A stretch of DNA of 64,000 nucleotides from an uncultured Paracoccaceae bacterium (GTDB taxonomy: Bacteria; Pseudomonadota; Alphaproteobacteria; Rhodobacterales; Rhodobacteraceae). The translations under genes and the position numbers were made by a program. Where the stretch lies: the NCBI GenBank assembly GCA_947492475.1, contig CANLNM010000001.1:310001-374000 (forward strand). Direction: 5' to 3'. This document shows positions 35,208-43,966 of the stretch, piece after piece. Positions within the stretch are counted from its first letter, which is position 1, and the number at the start of each line of letters is the position of its first letter. A model generated the notes under the pieces. That model had not been told where the DNA came from. It made no database searches and saw only the letters and a program-made list of their open reading frames with translations.

Positions 35208-37730
35208 TTAGTACAAACCACCAGAGCTGAGCGTGCCCAACGTGGCGCGCGGACCAATGACGGCCGTGCCGCCGGTGGCATTGGTGGCGCGTTGTGGCTG
35301 ACCGCGCTGTGCTTCTTCGAAAATTGGAATGTCACCCGCCATGGCAAAACCGCCATCAAATGTCACACCAAACAACGGCGATTCCCCTTCGCGGAAACAT
35401 TCAGCAACGACATTTTCACCGCTGGCACTGTCAGGCAGCCGTGACCCGGTGAACCGGTCGATTTTAATGAACTCGCATTCTGCCGGGGCGCGGAAATCCG
35501 TGCCCCCATATTGCTGAATGGCCTCTTGCATGAACCGGTTAAACACGGGGCCACACATGCCACCACCTGATGCGCCGGGCATGGTGCGTGGCACGTCATA
35601 GCCGATATAGCAACCCGCGACGATGTTGGACGAAAACCCAACAAACCATACATCTTTGGCATCGTTGGTGGTGCCGGTTTTGCCCGCGATCGGCACTGGC
35701 AAATTCACGGTGCGCCGCGCGGTGCCGCGTTGAACCACGCCCTGCATCATCGACGTCAATTGATAGGCGGTGACCGCGTTCATTACCCGTTCTCGGTTGG
35801 ACAGGATCGAGGGTGCCTCACCATCACGCAGGGATGTCCGCCCGCAATCCACGCAATCGCGCTGATCGTGACGATAGATGGTTTCGCCATACCGGTTCTG
35901 CACCCGATCCACCAAGGTCGGTTCAACCCGTTCGCCACCATTGGCAAACATCGCATAGGCCGCCACCATGTTGAACAAAGTGGTTTCCTCAGACCCCAGT
36001 GACGCCGACAGATATTCGTTCATATCCTCATAAACGCCAAACCGTTCCGCATAGCCTGCGATGACGTCCATGCCGACCTCTTGGGCCAATCGCACGGTCA
36101 TCAGGTTGCGCGATTGTTCGATCCCTGTGCGTACAGGCGTTGGGCCGTAAAACTGGTGTGATGCGTTTTGCGGGCGCCAGATTTCGCCACCTGCGCGCAC
36201 CTCAATTGGGGCATCAACCACGATGGTCGCAGGCGTGTAGCCGGAATCAAGTGCGGCGGCATAAACGAACGGTTTAAACGAAGACCCGGGCTGACGACGG
36301 GCTTGGGTGGCGCGGTTAAACACGGAATGCTGATAGGCAAATCCGCCTTGGATCGCCAAAACGCGGCCCGTATTCACATCCATCGCCATGAACCCGCCCT
36401 GCACACGCGGCACCTGTTCCAACGTCCACCGCACAAAGGCCCCGCCTTCGGTCCGTTCGCGGACATGGATCACATCGCCGGGGGCAAAATTGTCAAATAG
36501 ATTACCACTGAACCAGCTGGTGTCACTGCGCGGCACAACATTTCCGCGCGCATCATCCGATGCCACATCTTCGATGCCGATGATCAATTGCTGATCCTGA
36601 ACATCCAGCACAACGGCCAGATACCAGTGGTCCAGATAATCCACGTTGCGCGGCGCTGTCACATCAGCCAAGGCGTCGCGCCAGGTTGCTTCATCCGTTA
36701 GCGTTTCAACAGGAATTGTCACGCCCGTTCCACGCCAGCGCCCTTGGGACCGATCAAAGTCCCGCAGCGCCCGTTGCAGCGATTCCCGTGCAACAACCTG
36801 CAAATCTGGGTCGATCGTGGCGCGAATGGCGTAACCTTCACCGGAAAATTCGGTGGTATCCAATCCAAATTGACGGGTCATTTGACGGCGAATTTCATCC
36901 GTAAAGTAATCCCGGGGCGGCAATTCCGATTGATAGCTGGCAAAGTCGCCATTTTGCACGGTCAGCAACGGGTCCGCGATGGCGGTATTGTATTGATCTT
37001 CGGTCAAGTACCCATTTTCAAACATCTCTTCGAGGATAAAGTTGCGTCGTTCTAATGCATCCTCACGGTCGCGTACCGGATGATAAGAATAAGGCGCTTT
37101 GGGATGTACCGCCAAAAATGCCGCCTCGGCTGGGTTCAATTCATCCAAGGTTTTGTTGAAGTAAGACCGCGCCGCCGCCGTCACCCCAAAACTGCGCACC
37201 CCTAGATCAATCTCATTCAGATACAGCTCAAGGATATGCTCTTTGTCCAGAACCTGTTCCATCCGGGCGGCCAGAATGATTTCACGGATTTTCCGTTCCG
37301 CAGAGCGATCAGAGGATAGCAGGAAATTTTTCATCACCTGTTGGGTAATTGTGGACGCCCCACGCAGATTTTCCCCCCGTGAACGCACCGCTTCGACAAA
37401 AGCGGCCCCAATCCCGCGAATGTCATAGCCTTCGTGGGTGTAGAAATTTTTATCCTCGGCGGAAATAAACGCCTGTTTGACCAAATCGGGGATTTCTTCG
37501 GCCGGGGTAAACAGCCGACGTTCCACCGCAAATTCATCGATGATGTTGCCCTCAGATGAATAAATCCGGCTGATAGTGCGCGGCGTGTATTGCGCCAGCA
37601 CCTCATGACTGGGTAAGTCCCTGCCATACATATAAAAAACAGCACCAAGCGTAAGCGCACCCATGGCGAGCCCGAGGGTGATCATCGAAAAAATTGCCCC
37701 GAAAAAGGACATGATAGGACGCAAGATCAC
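35208..37730 (-). CDS. mrcA: Penicillin-binding protein 1A (bifunctional)
   Basis: An 840-residue class A PBP. It has an N-terminal transmembrane helix (about 10-35), a glycosyltransferase domain with ISAEDKNFYTHEGYD, RGASTITQQVMKNFLL and ARRMEQ-like segments, an OB-like insert, and a transpeptidase with the catalytic serine in QPGSSFKPFVY, the SxN-like region and KTGTTND. It polymerises and cross-links peptidoglycan in the periplasm. I choose the GTG at 37730 (MILRPIMSFFGAIFS), which has GGGGA upstream and matches relatives' N-termini; ATG 37712 is the alternative. Longer readings run into the divergent methyltransferase gene. Confidence 0.93.
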   Translation of the reverse strand: MILRPIMSFFGAIFSMITLGLAMGALTLGAVFYMYGRDLPSHEVLAQYTPRTISRIYSSEGNIIDEFAVERRLFTPAEEIPDLVKQAFISAEDKNFYTHEGYDIRGIGAAFVEAVRSRGENLRGASTITQQVMKNFLLSSDRSAERKIREIILAARMEQVLDKEHILELYLNEIDLGVRSFGVTAAARSYFNKTLDELNPAEAAFLAVHPKAPYSYHPVRDREDALERRNFILEEMFENGYLTEDQYNTAIADPLLTVQNGDFASYQSELPPRDYFTDEIRRQMTRQFGLDTTEFSGEGYAIRATIDPDLQVVARESLQRALRDFDRSQGRWRGTGVTIPVETLTDEATWRDALADVTAPRNVDYLDHWYLAVVLDVQDQQLIIGIEDVASDDARGNVVPRSDTSWFSGNLFDNFAPGDVIHVRERTEGGAFVRWTLEQVPRVQGGFMAMDVNTGRVLAIQGGFAYQHSVFNRATQARRQPGSSFKPFVYAAALDSGYTPATIVVDAPIEVRAGGEIWRPQNASHQFYGPTPVRTGIEQSRNLMTVRLAQEVGMDVIAGYAERFGVYEDMNEYLSASLGSEETTLFNMVAAYAMFANGGERVEPTLVDRVQNRYGETIYRHDQRDCVDCGRTSLRDGEAPSILSNRERVMNAVTAYQLTSMMQGVVQRGTARRTVNLPVPIAGKTGTTNDAKDVWFVGFSSNIVAGCYIGYDVPRTMPGASGGGMCGPVFNRFMQEAIQQYGGTDFRAPAECEFIKIDRFTGSRLPDSASGENVVAECFREGESPLFGVTFDGGFAMAGDIPIFEEAQRGQPQRATNATGGTAVIGPRATLGTLSSGGLY

Positions 37731-37892
37731 GTGGTTTTCCCCAATGGATAGCCCAAACAACCCATGCGTTATACGCCCCACAATCGCTGGGGTCAAAAGC
37801 CCAAAGGTGCAAATCGGCTGGAAAATGCCTGCATTTGTTTCGCAGGGATTTCCCCCCTTGCGGTACACGCCCAGACCGGTCCAGATACCCCG

Positions 37893-38507
37893 ATGAAGCC
37901 TGATGATATATTGCCCACTTATAACCGTGTTGCACCTGAATGGGATCGCCGCCGGGACCGGTCCCTGTTTGAACGCAAATGGATGGATCGGCTGATCCAG
38001 CACACGCCGCTGAATGAAAAACGTCGCCGGGTGTTGGATCTGGGCTGTGGGTCTGGGCGCCCTATTGCCAGTTATTTGCTGGAACGCGGGCTAGATGTGA
38101 CCGGCGTGGATGGGGCCGCCGCCATGGTGGAGCTGTTTAAACAGAACCTGCCCCGCGCAAAAATTGTCAATGCAGATATGCGTGGATTGGATCTGGGGCA
38201 AAAATTCGATGCGGTTATGGGGTGGAATTCGTTTTTTCACCTCTCAGCGGATGATCAACGGGCGATGTTTGCGGTATTCGCCCGTCACGCAGCCCCGCGC
38301 GCGGCCCTGATGTTTACCAGCGGCACCAGCAACGGAGAAGCAATCGGTCATGTGGCCGATGAACCCGTTTACCATGCCAGTTTAGACCCGCAGGAATACC
38401 GTGATCTGCTGACCCAGCACGGATTTGAAGAGCTCGCCTTTGTGCCAGAAGACCCAGAATGCAACCAACATACAATCTGGCTGGCACGTTATGTGGGTCT
38501 GGGCTAA
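37893..38507 (+). CDS. SAM-dependent class I methyltransferase
   Basis: A 204-residue methyltransferase. SAM-binding motif I is VLDLGCGSGRPIASYLLERG, followed by the acidic end of strand 2 (VTGVDGAAAMVEL), motif II-type NADMRGLDLGQKFDAVMGWN and a C-terminal substrate region. The substrate is unknown. I start at MKPDDILPTYNRVAPEWD, although no strong ribosome site is visible. The GNAT gene starts nine bases after its stop, so they are probably cotranscribed. Divergent from mrcA. Confidence 0.85.
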   Translation: MKPDDILPTYNRVAPEWDRRRDRSLFERKWMDRLIQHTPLNEKRRRVLDLGCGSGRPIASYLLERGLDVTGVDGAAAMVELFKQNLPRAKIVNADMRGLDLGQKFDAVMGWNSFFHLSADDQRAMFAVFARHAAPRAALMFTSGTSNGEAIGHVADEPVYHASLDPQEYRDLLTQHGFEELAFVPEDPECNQHTIWLARYVGLG

Positions 38508-38516
38508 GATCGCGGG

Positions 38517-38975
38517 ATGATAGACGTTTCAATCAAACGACTGGGTCCGGGTGATCTGCATTTGCTGCGCCAAATGAATGTGCTGTTTGGCAATGTTTTT
38601 GACATGGCAGACGAATATACCGCCACACCGCCTTCGGATCGATATTTGCTGCGTTTGTTGTCCAAAGACACGTTTATCGCCATGGCAGCGCTGCATGATG
38701 ACGATGTCATCGGCGGGATTGTCGCCTATGAAATGGAAAAGTTCGAACAGGAACGATCAGAAATTTACATTTATGATCTGGCAGTGGCCAAACCCAATCG
38801 GCGCACAGGTGTCGCCAAAAAGCTGATCAATCAAGTGCGGCATCTGGCCGGCGATATCGGCGCATGGGTCGTGATGATCCAAGCGGATAACGACGATGAA
38901 AAACCCATCGCCCTATATTCAAAACTGGGCACTGGCGAAGCTATCAAACATTTTGACCTCACCCCGCTGCCGTAA
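38517..38975 (+). CDS. GNAT acetyltransferase resembling AAC(3)-I
   Basis: A 152-residue GNAT protein strikingly like aminoglycoside 3-N-acetyltransferases of class AAC(3)-I. It shares KRLGPGDLHLLRQMNVLFG, the EKFEQERSEIYIYDLAV stretch, the acetyl-CoA loop RRTGVAKKLIN, VVMIQADNDDEKPIALYSKL and the end HFDLTPLP. The length is also that of the family. It sits in an ordinary chromosomal context beside a methyltransferase gene, with no integron or transposon signs, so it is likely an intrinsic relative. Whether it acetylates aminoglycosides or some cellular amine is unknown. Confidence 0.85.
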   Translation: MIDVSIKRLGPGDLHLLRQMNVLFGNVFDMADEYTATPPSDRYLLRLLSKDTFIAMAALHDDDVIGGIVAYEMEKFEQERSEIYIYDLAVAKPNRRTGVAKKLINQVRHLAGDIGAWVVMIQADNDDEKPIALYSKLGTGEAIKHFDLTPLP

Positions 38976-39016
38976 ATTTTGATGCGTCCCCCTGTAAATA
39001 AACAGGTTTTCTGCGT

Positions 39017-40246
39017 TTATTGACGCACAAGCGGCGCAAGGCTGTCTTCTTGTGCAGCCCACGTGAACAGCCCGGCGACAATCCCGTTGACGATCTTTTC
39101 ACGACCCTGCGGCGATAGCAAACGCGCGCGATCTTCGTCGCTGGATAAAAACCCAACTTCGATCAACACCGATGGGAAATCGGCCGCGTTCAGCACCGCC
39201 AAAACCGCTTCTCGGCGGGGACGGGAATGCAACGGAGATTGATTGTTTTCAAACCCCGATACCAAAGCAGATGCCAGCCGAGCCGTTTGTGGACGGGTTT
39301 CCAAACGGGCCAAATCCATCAAAACCGTGGCGATTGTGTCGTCTTGTTCAGACAAATCCAAACCAGCGATCAGATCGGCACGATCATGACGTTCCGCCAT
39401 GCGTTGCGATGCGCGATCGGCCCCTGCTTCGCTGAGCGTATAAAACGACGCGCCCGATGTTTGTTCCCCTTCCAGCGCATCCGCATGAAGCGACAGCAAC
39501 ACATCCGCCCCCGCAGCACGTGCCAAAGTCATACGTTCCTCAAGCGAAACAAAACTATCGTCATTTCGCGTCAGAACCGGGATCATGCCCGCACGCGCAA
39601 CGGCTTCGGCCAACTCAAACGCCAATTGCAGCATCACATCGGCTTCGTTTATGCCTGCGCGCTGCGCCCCGGGATCAATCCCCCCATGCCCGGGATCAAT
39701 CACAACAACCAAGGGGCCATTTGGATCCTTGGCCGGTGCAGATTGTGTGGAATCGGCCATCAGAAACGCCCATTCAGGATCATTCGGTGCGCCAGAACGT
39801 TCTGCAAAATCAACGGGATCGGTTGATTGCATCACCACCCGCAACCGGGCTGTGCCATCAATATCGCTAACCTCCATCCCGGCGCTGTCCACACGCAACG
39901 CATCGTTCAGATCAACAACCATGCGCGACCAACCGGGCCGCAAAACGCCAAACCGAAGATCGCTGACACCTGACGCTTTCAGCATTCCATCCCGGCTGGC
40001 GCCGCGCCAATCCACTTCGCGAAAATCCAGAACCAGCCGACGCGGGTCGTCTAATGTGAACACGCGATACGGCACCACCTGGGACAGGTATAGATCAACC
40101 TCAATCCCGCGGTGCAGGTCACGCACGACGCTTTGATCGGCATCGATCCGCGCCAATGCGGTAAAATCCTGCGCCAAAGCTGCGCCAGCAAAGGACAGAC
40201 TTAACAACGCGCTATAGGCGACTGTTTTTATGTACAAAAACATCAT
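39017..40246 (-). CDS. amiC: N-acetylmuramoyl-L-alanine amidase (AMIN + Amidase_3)
   Basis: A 409-residue exported amidase cleaving the stem peptide from muramic acid during daughter-cell separation. A signal peptide (MMFLYIKTVAYSALLSLSFA, cleaved near ALA-QD) is followed by an AMIN domain (about 30-135) for septal targeting, then a zinc Amidase_3 domain with VVIDPGHGGIDPGAQ, NEADVML, LLSLHADA and VLIEVGFLSS (His, Glu, His, Glu). Its ATG overlaps the aminotransferase stop (ATGA), so the two are coupled although functionally unrelated. Confidence 0.93.
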   Translation of the reverse strand: MMFLYIKTVAYSALLSLSFAGAALAQDFTALARIDADQSVVRDLHRGIEVDLYLSQVVPYRVFTLDDPRRLVLDFREVDWRGASRDGMLKASGVSDLRFGVLRPGWSRMVVDLNDALRVDSAGMEVSDIDGTARLRVVMQSTDPVDFAERSGAPNDPEWAFLMADSTQSAPAKDPNGPLVVVIDPGHGGIDPGAQRAGINEADVMLQLAFELAEAVARAGMIPVLTRNDDSFVSLEERMTLARAAGADVLLSLHADALEGEQTSGASFYTLSEAGADRASQRMAERHDRADLIAGLDLSEQDDTIATVLMDLARLETRPQTARLASALVSGFENNQSPLHSRPRREAVLAVLNAADFPSVLIEVGFLSSDEDRARLLSPQGREKIVNGIVAGLFTWAAQEDSLAPLVRQ

Positions 40247-41388
40247 TCACGCGCCTCCATATAGGTCTCTAGGCGTGCCAAACCTTCGACAATGTCGTCA
40301 GTGGCGCGGGCATAGGAAAACCGCAGCCATTTATGCCCCTCTTGTGGATCGAAATCCAAACCGGGCGTGACCGCAACCCCCACTTTTTCAAGGATATCTT
40401 CGGACAAAGCTTTGGAATCTGCTGTGATGTCACTGACATCCGCATAGACATAAAACGCCCCATCAGGCGGTGCGACCTTGGTGAACCCAGCTTTGGGCAA
40501 GCCTTCCATCATTAAGGCGCGATTGGTGCGATAAACATCGACATTTGCGTCCAATTCATCCGTGCAATCCATCGCGTGATAGGCCAAACGTTGCGATGCA
40601 TGGGGTGGACAAATGAACATGTTTTGGGCCAGTCGTTCAATGATCCGCACGTGATCGTCAGGAACCACCATCCAGCCAACGCGCCAGCCGGTCATCGAGA
40701 AATATTTGGAAAACGAATTGATCACATAGGTGTCGTTGGTGACTTCTAACGCGCTGACTGCTTTGGCTTCGTATTCCAATCCGTGATAGATTTCGTCGGA
40801 TATAAATGCTGCATTGTGATCACGACATGCATCGGCAAGGCTGGACATTTGGCCATGATCCAACATGGTTCCGGTCGGGTTGGCTGGCGATGCGACAATC
40901 AGACCGTTTAGGTCATAATTTGCCACATCCTGTGCGACGGGCTGTAAACGGTTGGCCATACGGGTTGGTATGGCGACCGGATTAATGTCCATTGCGCGCA
41001 AAATCTGCCGATAGGATGGGTAGCAGGGCGCCCCCAGTCCAACCCGTTCACCCGTGTCGAACAACGCTGAAAACGCAAGCAAAAACGCACCTGACGCCCC
41101 AGCTGTGACAACAACCCGCTCGGGGTTCAGATCAACGTCATACCATTCCCCATACAATTGCGCGATCCGCGCCCGCAATTCCGGCAGACCCAACGCAACC
41201 GTATAGCCCAACGGTCCGGCCTCTAAATCAGCGGCCAACCGCCGACGGGCCTCAGATGGGGCTCCGGTGCCCGGTTGCCCTACTTCCATGTGGATTATAT
41301 GGCGTCCAGCGGCCTCTGCGGCACGGGCGGCTTCCATCACATCCATCACAATGAAGGGATCAATCACACCGCGTCTTGAGTTTCGCAT
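40243..41388 (-). CDS. Class I PLP aminotransferase
   Basis: A 381-residue aminotransferase of fold type I. It has EVGQPGTGAPSEAR near the start, the PLP ring contact ASPANPTGTM, SDEIYHGLEY, the Schiff-base lysine in SFSKYFSMTGWRVGWMV and the C-terminal arginine in WLRFSYARA. The type is AspC/aromatic-like; the exact amino donor is not clear. I prefer ATG 41388; a TTG at 41412 is the only longer option. The gene is upstream of and coupled to the amidase gene, and divergent from the M48 peptidase gene. Confidence 0.88.
   Translation of the reverse strand: MRNSRRGVIDPFIVMDVMEAARAAEAAGRHIIHMEVGQPGTGAPSEARRRLAADLEAGPLGYTVALGLPELRARIAQLYGEWYDVDLNPERVVVTAGASGAFLLAFSALFDTGERVGLGAPCYPSYRQILRAMDINPVAIPTRMANRLQPVAQDVANYDLNGLIVASPANPTGTMLDHGQMSSLADACRDHNAAFISDEIYHGLEYEAKAVSALEVTNDTYVINSFSKYFSMTGWRVGWMVVPDDHVRIIERLAQNMFICPPHASQRLAYHAMDCTDELDANVDVYRTNRALMMEGLPKAGFTKVAPPDGAFYVYADVSDITADSKALSEDILEKVGVAVTPGLDFDPQEGHKWLRFSYARATDDIVEGLARLETYMEARE
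40956..40973. repeat. Exact copy of CCATAC-N6-GTATGG inside the aminotransferase gene
   Basis: CCATAC-GGGTTG-GTATGG lies within coding sequence for the segment IPTRMANRLQ, which is not a catalytic motif. The copy at 9434 shares not only the arms but also the following CGACCG. An exact copy in coding DNA argues against a simple gene operator. Confidence 0.6.
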
Positions 41389-41476
41389 ATTCTGCCGCCT
41401 ATGGTTGGCCAAGTTTTATCATGTTTGTCGATCTTGGTCTTGGCTAAGGTTTTCAACCCAACAGCGAGCCTCGTCA

Positions 41477-42802
41477 ATGTGCTTTCCTTTTGTTCGGCAT
41501 CTGATTGCCGCGACCGTGATCTGGATGCTGGCCCTGCCCGCGCAGGCCGTGACGTTTTTGCGGGATTCAGAAATTGAATTTGCCCTGTCAGAACTGGCAC
41601 GCCCCATCCTGAACGCGGCAGGATTGCCCGGCCATACCAAAATCATTGTCATTCAGGATCGCAGCCTCAACGCCTTTGTTGTCGATACAAGAGCGATTTA
41701 TCTGCATTCCGGGCTGATCTTAGAATTGGAAAGCGCAGCACAGCTTCAATCTGTGATCGCCCATGAGGCCGCTCATATCGCCAACGGGCACCTGACACGG
41801 CGATTGGCCAATCAGCGCAGCGCCAGCACGCTCACCACACTTGGATTTGCGCTGGCTGCTGTTGCAGCCGCATCCGGTAATGGCGACGCTGCAGGGGGAA
41901 TTGCCCTGGGCACCACTGGATCCGCACAGCGAAATTATCTGGCCCATACCCGATCAGAGGAATCCGCCGCCGATCAATCCTCGTTTCGGTATTTACGCGC
42001 CGCCGGGGTCGACACATCTGCCGCTGTTGAGGTTTTAAACATCTTTCGCGGCCAAGAAGCACTGTCCGTATCACGCCAAGACCCCTATGCGCGGTCACAT
42101 CCGTTGACGCGGGACCGCATTCGCGCGTTCGAAGGTTTGGTGGCGGGCAATCCGTCCCCGGTTGCAGAGAGCGACACCGCTGATTACTGGTTTGCGCGCG
42201 CACAGGGGAAACTGTCGGCCTTTACCCAAAACCCCAGCTGGACCTTGCGGCGCACACGTGGGGCAACGGACACAATATCGTTGATGCGCCAAGCGGTTGC
42301 CCATCATCGCGTCCCCAATACAGAACGGGCCATGGCCGCCATCAACGCCTTGGTCGCGGCACGCCCAAATGATCCATTTGTGCATGAACTAAAGGGACAA
42401 ATCCTGTTAGAAAGCCGGCAAGCCGCAGGCGCGGTTGCTGCCTATGCCCGGGCAATTGAACTGGCGCCAAGCGACGCGCTGATCCTGGCCAGTTACGGTC
42501 GGGCCTTGTTGGCATTGGATACCGCAGATGGAAACCGTCGCGCGTTATCAGTTTTGGAACAATCCCGTGCAAGGGATGACCGAAATGCCAATATGTTGCG
42601 TGATCTGGGCTTGGCCTATGCGCGTAATGGTCAGAACGGTCAGGCCAGTTTGGCCGTGGCAGAACGATATGCCCTGCGCGGGCGATTTTCTGACGCCGCC
42701 ATCCATGCACAACGCGCCGTGGATCAATTGCCGCGCGGATCCGCCTCTTGGCAGCGCGCCCAAGATGTGCTCAGAACAGCAGAACAAATTTCCGGGAGAT
42801 AA
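41477..42802 (+). CDS. Exported M48 metalloprotease with TPR repeats (BepA-like)
   Basis: A 441-residue periplasmic protein with a signal peptide (cleaved near ALPAQA-VT) and an M48 zinc protease domain with HEAAHIANGH and the downstream Glu in RSEESAADQSSFR. A C-terminal TPR-like helical region (about 270-440) follows. It resembles BepA/YfgC, which helps assemble or degrade outer-membrane proteins. I start at MCFPFVRHLIAATV (41477); the longer reading lies over the divergent aminotransferase start. The DsbA gene follows after 7 bases. Confidence 0.9.
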   Translation: MCFPFVRHLIAATVIWMLALPAQAVTFLRDSEIEFALSELARPILNAAGLPGHTKIIVIQDRSLNAFVVDTRAIYLHSGLILELESAAQLQSVIAHEAAHIANGHLTRRLANQRSASTLTTLGFALAAVAAASGNGDAAGGIALGTTGSAQRNYLAHTRSEESAADQSSFRYLRAAGVDTSAAVEVLNIFRGQEALSVSRQDPYARSHPLTRDRIRAFEGLVAGNPSPVAESDTADYWFARAQGKLSAFTQNPSWTLRRTRGATDTISLMRQAVAHHRVPNTERAMAAINALVAARPNDPFVHELKGQILLESRQAAGAVAAYARAIELAPSDALILASYGRALLALDTADGNRRALSVLEQSRARDDRNANMLRDLGLAYARNGQNGQASLAVAERYALRGRFSDAAIHAQRAVDQLPRGSASWQRAQDVLRTAEQISGR

Positions 42803-42809
42803 ACCAATC

Positions 42810-43568
42810 ATGAACCGCCTTGCCGCAGCTGCACTTTCGTTTGGTCTTGTTATTGGGGCGGGTTTTCCGGCCTCTGCCACCGATCTGGACGCCCTGAGCG
42901 ACGCCGAACGCGATGCGTTTCGCGCCGAAGTGCGGGCCTATCTGCTGGATAACCCCGAAGTGTTGATGGAAGCCATCGATGTGCTGGAAAGCCGTCAGGC
43001 CGATGCACAGGCCAATGTTGATGTGAATTTGGCGCGGGCCAATGCGGATGCCCTGTTTGATGACGGTTTTTCCTGGGAAGGCGGCAATCCGGATGGCGAC
43101 ATCACAATCGTCGAGTTTCTGGATTACCGGTGCGGTTATTGTAAACGCGCCCATCCCGAAGTGGCAGAATTGGTCAGCTCGGACGGCAATATTCGTGTCA
43201 TCGTAAAAGAATTTCCCATTTTGGGCGAACAAAGCATGTTGGCCTCTCAATTTGCCTTGGCGGCACAAATTGTCGAAGGCAATGAGGGATACAAACTGGC
43301 CTCTGACGCATTGATGACCATGCGTGGTGAAATTTCTGGCGACAGCCTCACCCGGTTGGCCGAAGCGCTGGGGTTTGATTCCGAAGCAATTCTGGATGAA
43401 ATGACCAGCGATGAAGTTGGCAAAATCATCGAAGAAAACCGCCTGCTGGCGCAGCGTTTACAAATCAGCGGCACACCGACATTTGTTTTCCAAGATCAAA
43501 TGCTGCGTGGATATGTACCGTTGGATGGCATGCGCAATGTGGTGCGTGATCTGCGCGCCGAAGGGTAA
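42810..43568 (+). CDS. DsbA-family thiol-disulfide oxidoreductase
   Basis: A 252-residue exported thioredoxin-fold protein. A signal peptide (cleaved near ASA-TD) is followed by an N-terminal helical region, then the active site CGYC in FLDYRCGYCKRAHPEV, an inserted helical domain and the cis-Pro loop SGTPTFVF. It resembles ScsC/Com1-type DsbA proteins of alphaproteobacteria. GGGAG precedes the start and the gene lies 7 bases after the M48 protease gene, so the two form an envelope-protein quality-control operon. Confidence 0.92.
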   Translation: MNRLAAAALSFGLVIGAGFPASATDLDALSDAERDAFRAEVRAYLLDNPEVLMEAIDVLESRQADAQANVDVNLARANADALFDDGFSWEGGNPDGDITIVEFLDYRCGYCKRAHPEVAELVSSDGNIRVIVKEFPILGEQSMLASQFALAAQIVEGNEGYKLASDALMTMRGEISGDSLTRLAEALGFDSEAILDEMTSDEVGKIIEENRLLAQRLQISGTPTFVFQDQMLRGYVPLDGMRNVVRDLRAEG

Positions 43569-43569
43569 T

Positions 43570-43604
43570 GCTGCACTTGCAAAGCTATGCTGCGAGTGCA
43601 AAGC
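43570..43604. promoter_or_regulatory. Tandem TGC-rich repeats before the DUF1127 gene
   Basis: GCTGCACTTGCAAAGC at 43570-43585 and GCTGCGAGTGCAAAGC at 43589-43604 are direct repeats 19 bp apart, differing at three bases. Each contains TGC-N3-TGCA pairing, related to the CTGC-N3-GCAG sites at 4554 and 7168. Two helical turns between copies suits side-by-side dimers. Confidence 0.5.
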
Positions 43605-43693
43605 GGGCTTGCTGAAACATGCGTTGTGGCCATAGGATCAAAGCCTTAGCTTCATAACCAAGGGAGGCGATTAAGCCTTTAGGAGTTATGACA

Positions 43694-43915
43694 ATGGCCG
43701 CAACTGACACACACACAGCACACATTTCCATCTTTGACATCCTGACAGCGCCGTTTCGCGCAATTGGGAACGCCATCATGTATCTGTCCGAAAACAACAG
43801 CCGCGTAAAAGAAGTTGAGCGTCTGCAAAACCTGAGCGACGACAAGCTTGCGAAAATGGGTCTGGAACGCAGCGACATCGTTGCCCATGTTTTCCGCGCA
43901 CACATGTACATCTGA
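43694..43915 (+). CDS. DUF1127 small protein
   Basis: A 73-residue protein with a central amphipathic segment (FDILTAPFRAIGNAIMYLSE) and the C-terminal DUF1127-type core VKEVERLQNLSDDKLAKMGL followed by RSDIVAHVF. AGGAG at 43681-43685 is 8 bases from the ATG at 43694 and only 2 from the ATG at 43688, so I use 43694. Members of this group in Rhodobacter and relatives affect RNA turnover or phosphate and carbon responses. Two TGC-rich repeats stand about 90 bases upstream. Confidence 0.85.
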   Translation: MAATDTHTAHISIFDILTAPFRAIGNAIMYLSENNSRVKEVERLQNLSDDKLAKMGLERSDIVAHVFRAHMYI

Positions 43916-43966
43916 TAGTTCAGGCTGGGTTGATATTGTTCCCAGCCTTTGAACCAGCACTCAGTG

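Noticed and set aside
37731-38003. N-terminal extension of PBP1A up to 38003
   Set aside because: It overlaps the start of the divergent methyltransferase, lacks a ribosome site and does not look like the family; the GTG at 37730 fits better.
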